A program made the position numbers and the translations under genes. Below the pieces are notes generated by a model. That model made no database searches and was not told the DNA's origin. It was given only the letters and a program-made list of their open reading frames with translations. Source: an uncultured Lachnospiraceae bacterium (GTDB lineage: Bacteria; Bacillota; Clostridia; Lachnospirales; Lachnospiraceae). From it: a stretch of DNA of 11,574 nt. Where the stretch lies: contig CAJOQS010000205.1 of the NCBI GenBank assembly GCA_905236925.1, positions 1-11,574 on the forward strand, read 5' to 3'. Position 1 is the first letter of the stretch; each line of letters starts with the position of its first letter. Shown here in pieces: positions 6,334 to 11,574 of this stretch.

Positions 6334-7779
6334 ATGAGCTTAGAAAAGCATATCAGAAAGATCAGACTTACGCCCGCAGCATGTGCGGTTGATCTTGGGG
6401 ACGGAAGCGAGAGAGGCTTTTATGTTGACCAGGATTACATACTGAACAAGCTGGGACGCCCCCACAGAGCCGTTAACCTTATGTACTGCTATTATCCTCT
6501 CGACGAGGGCTGGCCGAAAAGAGCGCAGGATGCTTTTAAGGATAAGGATGTCAGCTTTGCATGGGATTATCCCTACGACAACTATTTCCCGTACCTTGGC
6601 GGGCTGAACGGCAATACGGACGGCGAACCCTTCACATTCATGAAGGATGTCAGGAAGCACGGACAGGACGTTATCCTTACCCTGACCTGCGATCCTCACG
6701 TCAGCGACGAGCATATCCGTGCCATCGCGCGTGACCTGAAACCCTACGGCCGCATGATGCTCCGTCTGAACCATGAGTGCACCGGAGATTGGTTTGCATA
6801 TACAAAGCGTTCGACCTATCAGGAGATAGCTGATTTCTTTGTACGTTTCAAGCAGATAATGAGCGAGGAAGCCCCTCATATCAAGATGATCCTGTGCGCG
6901 GGTATGGTCATCGATCCCGCCAATCCCGTTCTTGAGAAGGAAGAGGAATTCATGGAGGCCGGAAGGTCTGCGGACATCTGGTCCGTCGACAACTATATCG
7001 CCCTGAACTGGGGCTGGCCCTATGAGGTTGCCGAGAAGGATAATTTCAGCCATAAGCTCTCTGAATGCAGCTTTGTGTTCGACCAGATGAAGGCGACGTA
7101 CAAGCGTTATGTTGAGCTCTACGGCGCGAAGAAGCCCCTTGTATTATCCGAACTGAACGTTGACGGAGATGTGACCGGACCCTATAAGCAGGCCGATATG
7201 ATGAAGGAGTTCTACGGGCTTCTTAAAAATGATCCCGATCATTGCTGTGCCGCAGTTACCATTTATCAGTTCAGGGATGACGGAAGACTCGGTCTTGAGT
7301 TCACCGATCCCAGCAATCCGGCCAACGGTATCGAATGGCCGCTGATGGCAGCATACAAAGAAATAATTGACGATGAATTCTTTAAGCCCGGGCATGAGGC
7401 CTGTGGAAAAGCGGAGCTTCCCGTTACGCTCAGATGGGGCGGTGCGGAGGATGCGGAAGGACTCTCGATAGAGCTTGAGTTTGAAAAAGATCCGGTTTTC
7501 GCGGAAGTGAACTTTAAAGATGAGCTCAAGGATGCAAACCTTATGCTCGAGATCAACGGAAGGTGGTTCTATAAGGCTCCGGGTGCAGCATTCGTCGACC
7601 TGATGCCTGCCTTCTACGGGAAGAAGGTCCCTGCCGGAAGCAAGCTGGAGCTGAATATCTTCGCGCCTCCGGCTGAAGGAGTGAACAGTCCCGAAAACTG
7701 CGAGGACTGGACTACGAATTACTATTATACGATCAAAAACCTGCCTGATGTCAGATTAAGATTTGAACCGGTCGTTTGA
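6334..7779 (+). CDS. Cytoplasmic glycoside hydrolase-like protein, clan GH-A (GH26-like) TIM barrel plus C-terminal beta domain
   Basis: A 481-residue protein without signal peptide or TM helix. Residues ~25-350 look like a (beta/alpha)8 barrel. MMLRLNHECTGDWF (141-154) resembles the GH26 acid/base strand (the H-E-x-N-G-x-W type), with E148 as candidate acid/base. KPLVLSELNVDG (267-278) resembles a clan GH-A nucleophile strand, with E273 as candidate nucleophile. Both glutamates are at plausible distances, so it may be an active retaining glycosidase on beta-mannan- or glucan-type oligosaccharides; the substrate cannot be read from the sequence. Residues ~360-481 look like a beta-sandwich accessory domain with aromatic residues (NGRWFY). 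Without a secretion signal it would act inside the cell on imported oligosaccharides, or leave by an unusual route. ATG 6334 follows GGGGAG (6316-6321) by 12 bases. It is last in the HD-kinase-DUF6472 operon. Family placement is from motifs only. Confidence 0.78.
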   Translation: MSLEKHIRKIRLTPAACAVDLGDGSERGFYVDQDYILNKLGRPHRAVNLMYCYYPLDEGWPKRAQDAFKDKDVSFAWDYPYDNYFPYLGGLNGNTDGEPFTFMKDVRKHGQDVILTLTCDPHVSDEHIRAIARDLKPYGRMMLRLNHECTGDWFAYTKRSTYQEIADFFVRFKQIMSEEAPHIKMILCAGMVIDPANPVLEKEEEFMEAGRSADIWSVDNYIALNWGWPYEVAEKDNFSHKLSECSFVFDQMKATYKRYVELYGAKKPLVLSELNVDGDVTGPYKQADMMKEFYGLLKNDPDHCCAAVTIYQFRDDGRLGLEFTDPSNPANGIEWPLMAAYKEIIDDEFFKPGHEACGKAELPVTLRWGGAEDAEGLSIELEFEKDPVFAEVNFKDELKDANLMLEINGRWFYKAPGAAFVDLMPAFYGKKVPAGSKLELNIFAPPAEGVNSPENCEDWTTNYYYTIKNLPDVRLRFEPVV

Positions 7780-7794
7780 CCGGTTCATTCTTTT
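7765..7794 (+). terminator. Strong intrinsic terminator overlapping the glycosidase stop codon
   Basis: A perfect 9-bp GC-rich stem, GAACCGGTC (7765-7773) with GACCGGTTC (7778-7786), has a GTTT tetraloop and is followed by ATTCTTTT. The TGA stop (7777-7779) falls in the loop and right arm, so the last codons form the left arm. It ends the operon that begins at 3503. On the minus strand the hairpin is followed by AAATCTT, a poor U-tract, so it is unlikely to be a good terminator for the convergent gene. Confidence 0.85.
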
Positions 7795-7797
7795 AAC

Positions 7798-8316
7798 TCA
7801 ATTCAGTTCTTCCTCGGCTTTTTTCAGGAGATCGAGGTCGATCTTGCCGTCGGTGATGGTCTGGTTGATCCAGAGCTTTAAGGAGCTTACAGATACGGAT
7901 ATCTTGTCAAGCTCACGCTTGATCTTCGCAAAATCGGCGATCTCGTCCTCGGTGATCATGCCGTCAACCGCGATGTTGATGAACTTGCTCTTTTCGTCGT
8001 CCATGCGGTCGAGGGAATTGAGTATCTCGAGAACGATGGTTGAAAGCTCCTTCAGCTGAAGCTGGGGGACCCTTGTGGCTTCGCCGATCGGACATTCGTT
8101 GGCACAGTAGTAGTTGCAAAGAGAAGGATTCTTATATGCCTTTGACATTGCGACGATCTCGTCGGGGTGGGGATATGACTTCTCACTCTCGATCTTTTCA
8201 ATGCGGTCGTCGGATATGAACTCCATGAGGTCGGCGGCCTTTTCTCTTGTAAGATTCCGGGCTTCACGGCTTATCTGATAGATATTTTTGTTTTCCTTGA
8301 CGGATTTCTTTCCCAT
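7798..8316 (-). CDS. XRE-family helix-turn-helix regulator with a three-cysteine patch
   Basis: A 172-residue soluble protein. Residues ~11-60 form an XRE/Cro-type HTH: YQISREARNLTREKAADLM, then ISDDRIEKIESEKSYPHPDE, with the usual spacing to IVAMSKAYK. Directly after comes CNYYCANECPIG with C67, C71 and C75 spaced four apart. The rest (about 85-172) is predicted helical with coiled-coil-like charged repeats, possibly for dimerisation. The regulator class is clear; the target is not. It is divergent from the SPFH gene, so control of that promoter or its own is a reasonable inference. The cysteines could sense metal or redox state, or only stabilise the fold. The start (8316) has AAGGGAG (8326-8332) 9 bases upstream. 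It converges on the glycosidase gene with 18 bases between the stops. Confidence 0.87.
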   Translation of the reverse strand: MGKKSVKENKNIYQISREARNLTREKAADLMEFISDDRIEKIESEKSYPHPDEIVAMSKAYKNPSLCNYYCANECPIGEATRVPQLQLKELSTIVLEILNSLDRMDDEKSKFINIAVDGMITEDEIADFAKIKRELDKISVSVSSLKLWINQTITDGKIDLDLLKKAEEELN

Positions 8317-8444
8317 TTGGCTGTTCTCCCTTGGCTTTACGCTGTTTTTGGCGAATTAGACCGTGCTAATCCGCGGACCGGTACCTTTTACCTGACATCG
8401 TATTATTGTACTATAACAGGCGTAGAAAGAAAAGGGGAAAACGA

Positions 8445-8478
8445 TTGCATTGACCACTGAAAAAAGATATAATATCTA
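8445..8478 (+). promoter_or_regulatory. Promoter region of the SPFH gene (two overlapping sigma-A-like solutions)
   Basis: A perfect -10 TATAAT (8468-8473) sits 17 bases after TTGCAT (8445-8450). An alternative pairing, TTGACC (8450-8455) with TATCTA (8473-8478), also has a 17-base spacer. The two differ by 5 bases. The -10 lies in the near-palindrome GATATAATATC. Either gives a leader of about 40-45 bases before the ATG at 8527. Confidence 0.6.
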
Positions 8479-8511
8479 ACAGTGGGGTTTACCCAAAGTA
8501 ACACGACGTTG

Positions 8512-8518
8512 AAAGGAG
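8512..8518 (+). promoter_or_regulatory. Ribosome binding site that fixes the SPFH start
   Basis: AAAGGAG lies 8 bases before the ATG at 8527. An upstream in-frame GTG at 8482 would begin within a few bases of the predicted transcription start and has no such site, so the shorter 391-residue product is preferred. Confidence 0.8.
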
Positions 8519-8526
8519 AATGTAAC

Positions 8527-9702
8527 ATGGGACTTATTTCTGCAGCATTAAGCTCAGTAAGCTCAACACTCGCTGATCAGTGGAAGGAATTCTTCACCTG
8601 TGATGCGATCGACAAGGACGTGCTCGTTGTCAGGGGAACAAAGATGACTAAGGGCGGAAACAAGGGCAATGATAACGTTATCTCAAACGGAAGCGGTATC
8701 GTTGTGGCAGACGGACAGTGCATGATCATCGTTGATCAGGGCAAGGTTGTCGAGATCTGCGCGGAACCCGGCCAGTTCACTTATGATACTTCTTCATCAC
8801 CCAGTGTTTTTGCCGGCAATCTCGGTGAGAGCATTTTAGCGACCTTTAAGGAACTCGGACAGCGTATCACATTCGGCGGAGACGTTGCCAAGGATCAGAG
8901 AGTTTACTATTTCAATACAAAAGAGATCATCGACAATAAGATCGGTACACCCGCACCCGTTCCGTTCCGCGTGGTTGACGCCAACGCAAACATGGATATG
9001 GATATCGGAATGCGCATGAACGCGATCTATACCTACAAGGTTACCAACCCTATCCTTTTCTACACCAATGTATGCGGCAATGTTGCCAATACCTATGACC
9101 GTTCGGAGATTGATTCAACCCTTAAGGCTGAACTCCTTGCGGCTCTTCAGCCCGCTTTCGCCAAGATCTCGGAGCAGGGTATCCGTTACAGCGCGATCGC
9201 AGGTCATACACTCGAGCTCGAGCAGGCTCTCAAGGATTGTCTTGCAGAGAAGTGGGCTAACACAAGAGGACTTCAGCTTGCTTCCTTCAGCATCAACTCG
9301 ATCACAGCCGATCCCGAGGACGAGAAGAGGATCAAGCAGCTTCAGTTCAATGCCTCCTTCAAGGATCCCGGCATGGCAGGCGCTCATCTTGTCGGACAGA
9401 CAGGTCAGGCCATGGTCGATGCGGCTAACAATTCCGCCGGCGCAGCTGTAGGCCTTATGGGTGTCAATATGGTCAACAACATGGGCACCGTTCAGGCAGC
9501 CCAGGGCTTCCTCAATCAGGCTCAGCAGCAGGCACCCGCGGCTCCGGCCAATTCATGGACCTGCGCATGCGGTACTGTAAATACAGGCAACTTCTGTTCG
9601 AACTGTGGTGCGGCTAAGCCCGCTCCCGCAACCTGGACCTGTTCCTGCGGAACCGTAAACACCGGCAAGTTCTGCTCCAACTGCGGAACAGCAAAGCCCT
9701 GA
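8527..9702 (+). CDS. SPFH/band-7 (YdjI-like) protein with two C-terminal zinc ribbons
   Basis: A 391-residue protein with no signal peptide or clear TM segment. Residues ~20-275 look like the SPFH domain of the YdjI / 'virion core protein' type: early EFFTCDAIDKDVLVVRG, then IIVDQGKVVEICAEPGQFTYD, RVYYFNTKEI, PVPFRVVD, and a helical end (EDEKRIKQLQFNASFKDP). A Gly/Ala/Gln-rich linker (about 280-343) follows. Two tandem CXC-x8-CXXC zinc ribbons end the protein (C346, C348, C357, C360; C372, C374, C383, C386), each in the frame WTCxCGTVNTGxFCSNCGxAKP. In B. subtilis the YdjI homologue belongs to the pspA-ydjGHI envelope-stress operon and associates with the membrane. The next two genes match the YdjG and YdjH types, supporting the same role. 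A terminator-like hairpin separates it from them. Confidence 0.9.
   Translation: MGLISAALSSVSSTLADQWKEFFTCDAIDKDVLVVRGTKMTKGGNKGNDNVISNGSGIVVADGQCMIIVDQGKVVEICAEPGQFTYDTSSSPSVFAGNLGESILATFKELGQRITFGGDVAKDQRVYYFNTKEIIDNKIGTPAPVPFRVVDANANMDMDIGMRMNAIYTYKVTNPILFYTNVCGNVANTYDRSEIDSTLKAELLAALQPAFAKISEQGIRYSAIAGHTLELEQALKDCLAEKWANTRGLQLASFSINSITADPEDEKRIKQLQFNASFKDPGMAGAHLVGQTGQAMVDAANNSAGAAVGLMGVNMVNNMGTVQAAQGFLNQAQQQAPAAPANSWTCACGTVNTGNFCSNCGAAKPAPATWTCSCGTVNTGKFCSNCGTAKP
9556..9699 (+). repeat. Tandem in-gene duplication encoding two zinc ribbons
   Basis: Two 66-base units (9556-9621 and 9634-9699), joined by 12 bases encoding APAT, encode 22-residue zinc ribbons that differ at only three residues (A/S, N/K, A/T). 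Many differences between the DNA copies are at third codon positions, so the duplication is not recent and both copies seem to be kept under protein-level selection. Confidence 0.85.
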
Positions 9703-9768
9703 TGTGCTGAGAACCGATACGATCATTGCTTTATAAGGCACCTGATTACATCAGGATAATGATTACTG

Positions 9769-9798
9769 AGTAGGAGGTGGAAACGCCTCCTGCTTTTT
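9769..9798 (+). terminator. Intrinsic terminator or attenuator between the SPFH and YdjG-like genes
   Basis: An 11-bp stem with two G-U pairs, AGTAGGAGGTG (9769-9779) with CGCCTCCTGCT (9784-9794), is closed by a GAAA tetraloop and ends in five Ts (9794-9798, the first also pairing). A small hairpin, CCTGA/TCAGG (9741-9755), lies just upstream. I found no convincing promoter after it; TATAAA at 9803-9808 has no suitable -35. It may set a lower level for the downstream genes by partial termination. Confidence 0.75.
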
Positions 9799-9829
9799 GT
9801 GTTATAAATCGAAAGAGAGGACTTTTTCT

Positions 9830-10915
9830 ATGGCATTACTGGAGTATAAATGCCCCGCCTGCGCCGGCAAGCTGGAATTCGACAGCAGCATCGGCAAGGT
9901 TAAATGCCCTTACTGTGACAGCGAATTCGATGTTTCCGTTTTCCAGCAGCTTGACGAAGCGCTTGACAGCCAGGTCGACGAGAACCTTCAGTGGCAGACT
10001 TCTTCAACGGATACCTGGACGGACTCCGATAACGCGGGAATGGCTGTATACAGCTGCCAGTCCTGCGGAGCACAGATAGTCACGGATGAGACTACGGCGG
10101 CATCAAAATGCCCTTACTGCGATAACCCCATTGTCATGATGGGCAACCTCAAGGGCGATCTTAAACCCGAGCTTATCATTCCCTTCAAGCTTGACAAGAA
10201 GGCCGCCAAGGCTGAGTATACAAAGCATCTTACCGGAAAGAAGCTTCTGCCTAAGGTATTCTCGGACCAGAACCATATCGATGAGATCAAGGGCGTGTAT
10301 GTTCCCTACTGGATATTCGATTCCAAGGCAGAAGCGAGCATGAAGTACAACTGCACGACCGTTACCACCCGCACCGAGGGCGATTACCGGGTTACCGAGA
10401 CTCAGCACTATGTTGCGGTTCGCAGCGGTTCACTTGAGTTCGCGAATATTCCCGTGGACGGATCAAAAAAGCTTGACGATTCGCTTACCGAATCGCTTGA
10501 ACCCTTTGACCTTTCACAGGCTGTTCCGTTCCAGACCGCATATCTTGCCGGATATATGGCTGACAAGTACGACGTTACCGCCGAGGATGACGTTGAACGC
10601 GTCAATGCCCGTGTTAAGAACAGTACGGCCAGGACATTTGAAGAGACTGTTGCGGAATATACCACAGCGGAGCCTGAACTCAGCAATATCAATCTGAAGA
10701 ACGGAACCGCAAGGTATGCGCTGCTCCCGGTATGGATCCTGAACACAACATGGAACGGCAATAAGTATATCTTTGCGATGAACGGTCAGACCGGCAAATT
10801 CGTCGGTGATCTGCCCTGCGACGAGAGCATCAAGAAGAAGACCACCTGGACCACCGCTGCGATCGTTGCCTTGGCAACATTTGCCGTGGGATTCCTGATC
10901 CATCTATTTACCTGA
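9830..10915 (+). CDS. YdjG-like protein: two N-terminal zinc ribbons and a C-terminal TM helix
   Basis: A 361-residue protein. The N-terminus has two CXXC-x14-CXXC zinc ribbons: C8/C11 with C26/C29, and C76/C79 with C94/C97, each second half reading KCPYC. A long middle part (about 105-335) includes GVYVPYWIFDSKAEA and LPVWILNTTW, features I associate with the YdjG / 'TFIIB-type zinc ribbon' family. One hydrophobic helix ends the protein (about 339-360, TTAAIVALATFAVGFLIHLF), so most of it should face the cytoplasm as a tail-anchored protein. In B. subtilis YdjG is encoded in the pspA operon and takes part in membrane recruitment of PspA; a similar role is inferred. The ATG at 9830 was chosen for GAGAGG at 9815-9820, 9 bases away; an in-frame TTG at 9797 lies in the terminator U-tract. 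The TPM gene follows after 19 bases. Confidence 0.88.
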   Translation: MALLEYKCPACAGKLEFDSSIGKVKCPYCDSEFDVSVFQQLDEALDSQVDENLQWQTSSTDTWTDSDNAGMAVYSCQSCGAQIVTDETTAASKCPYCDNPIVMMGNLKGDLKPELIIPFKLDKKAAKAEYTKHLTGKKLLPKVFSDQNHIDEIKGVYVPYWIFDSKAEASMKYNCTTVTTRTEGDYRVTETQHYVAVRSGSLEFANIPVDGSKKLDDSLTESLEPFDLSQAVPFQTAYLAGYMADKYDVTAEDDVERVNARVKNSTARTFEETVAEYTTAEPELSNINLKNGTARYALLPVWILNTTWNGNKYIFAMNGQTGKFVGDLPCDESIKKKTTWTTAAIVALATFAVGFLIHLFT

Positions 10916-10934
10916 GATAGGAGAAATAACGATT

Positions 10935-11574
10935 ATGAAAAAACGCACATTATCATTTATCCTGATGCTGCTTCTGATCGCTTTTTCTTCTGTAAGCGTT
11001 TTCGCGGCAACATCGGATGTTCCGAGAATTATAGACAATGACGGACTTTTAAGTACTTCCGAAAAGGGCAGCCTTGAGAGCAGGTTTAAGCAGCTGAGCT
11101 CATCCATGGATATGGATGTAGTGGTCGCCACGGTTCCCGAGATACCCGGATATTATTCACAGTTCGGTGATTCTGCTGCCCGCAGATATGCTCATGATTT
11201 CTATGAGGATCAGGGCCTCGCGGAGGACGGCATCCTGCTTCTTTTCTGCAAGAGCGGCGGCGATCTTGCCTTCTCGACTGCCGGCAAGGGAATCTCTGTT
11301 TTTAACGATGCTTCGTTTGAGGCAATATTCAACTATATTGCCGGTGATCTCAGAGCAGAAAAATATAATTCCGCTTTCGTGAAGTTTTCGGAAAAGGCAG
11401 TTGACTATTACAATGATTACGCCCAGAAAACAGGAGAGCAGCCTTTCAGGTTCGGTCTTTGGGCTGCTATTTCGGCAGCTCTGGGCGGAATTGTCGGCGC
11501 GATACGCGGCGGAACACTTAAGTCGCAGCTGAAAAGCGTCTACAAGAAGGATGAAGCACAGCAGTATATCAAAA
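10935..11574 (+). CDS. YdjH-like TPM-domain membrane protein (3' truncated by the window end)
   Basis: The first 213 residues are present. A signal peptide (about 1-24: MKK, a hydrophobic core and VFAA) leads to a TPM domain (about 28-160): IIDNDGLLSTSEKGSLESRF at the start, a central DMDVVVATVP strand, RRYAHDFYEDQGLAEDGILLLF and a helical end (FVKFSEKAVDYYNDY). A TM helix follows (about 172-191, FGLWAAISAALGGIVGAI), then basic residues, so the TPM domain should be outside the membrane. The protein runs on past the window. In B. subtilis YdjH combines a signal peptide, TPM domain and TM segment and is encoded with YdjG and YdjI. The TPM domain here is of the extracytoplasmic type also named after plant TLP18.3 and Psb32. 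The start ATG follows AGGAG (10919-10923) by 11 bases. It is probably co-transcribed with the YdjG-like gene. Confidence 0.88.
   Translation, partial: MKKRTLSFILMLLLIAFSSVSVFAATSDVPRIIDNDGLLSTSEKGSLESRFKQLSSSMDMDVVVATVPEIPGYYSQFGDSAARRYAHDFYEDQGLAEDGILLLFCKSGGDLAFSTAGKGISVFNDASFEAIFNYIAGDLRAEKYNSAFVKFSEKAVDYYNDYAQKTGEQPFRFGLWAAISAALGGIVGAIRGGTLKSQLKSVYKKDEAQQYIK

Noticed and set aside
6340..7053. 237-codon minus-strand open frame opposite the glycosidase
   Set aside because: It lies wholly within the glycosidase gene, and its translation shows no recognisable motif.
8355..8370. Inverted repeat ATTAG-6-CTAAT upstream of the XRE gene, considered as its operator
   Set aside because: Only five bases per arm, not repeated elsewhere in the intergenic region; kept only as a hint in the XRE finding.
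8317..8526. Search for a riboswitch or small RNA in the 210-base divergent intergenic region, and for a minus-strand XRE promoter
   Set aside because: No conserved riboswitch core or terminator-bearing small transcript was seen. TACAAT on the minus strand (8410-8405) could be a -10 but has no good -35.
1..11574. Mobile elements, CRISPR arrays, tRNA or rRNA genes
   Set aside because: No transposase or integrase signatures, spaced direct repeats, terminal inverted repeats or RNA gene sequences were recognised; all long open stretches are explained by the listed genes.

Overview
The window looks like chromosomal DNA of an anaerobic Firmicute, most likely a Lachnospiraceae-type Clostridium relative. 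The grounds are the PASTA-kinase/rsgA/rpe gene order, strong GGAGG-type ribosome binding sites before nearly every gene, a small Cys-rich protein resembling DUF6472 (which I remember mainly from Lachnospiraceae), and roughly balanced base composition. The species cannot be named from the sequence. I see no transposase, phage gene, tRNA, rRNA or CRISPR array.

Region 1 (1-2934, + strand) is a housekeeping block. It holds the C-terminal PASTA repeats of a PrkC/PknB-type Ser/Thr kinase, an intrinsic terminator, then rsgA (ribosome-assembly GTPase), rpe (ribulose-phosphate 3-epimerase) and a YcgR-like PilZ protein (c-di-GMP effector), closely spaced. In Bacillus subtilis the matching locus is prpC-prkC-cpgA(rsgA)-rpe-thiN; here the PilZ gene takes the position after rpe.

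Region 2 (2944-7779) is a signalling block. A short stand-alone degenerate receiver-like protein is on the minus strand, convergent with the PilZ gene, and has a strong sigma-A-like promoter. Divergent from it is a compact four-gene + strand operon: a RelA/SpoT-type HD hydrolase without a synthetase domain, a seven-TM hybrid histidine kinase, a 64-residue Cys-rich acidic protein overlapping the kinase stop codon, and a cytoplasmic clan GH-A-like glycosidase. A strong terminator overlaps the last stop codon.

Region 3 (7798-11574) is an envelope-stress-like block. A minus-strand XRE-family regulator with a three-cysteine patch is divergent from an SPFH-domain protein that ends in two tandem zinc ribbons. 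An intrinsic terminator or attenuator follows, then a protein with two N-terminal zinc ribbons and a C-terminal TM helix, then a secreted or membrane TPM-domain protein cut by the window end. These three resemble the YdjI, YdjG and YdjH partners of PspA in B. subtilis, in a different order and with no pspA in view. This is the most system-like part of the window.
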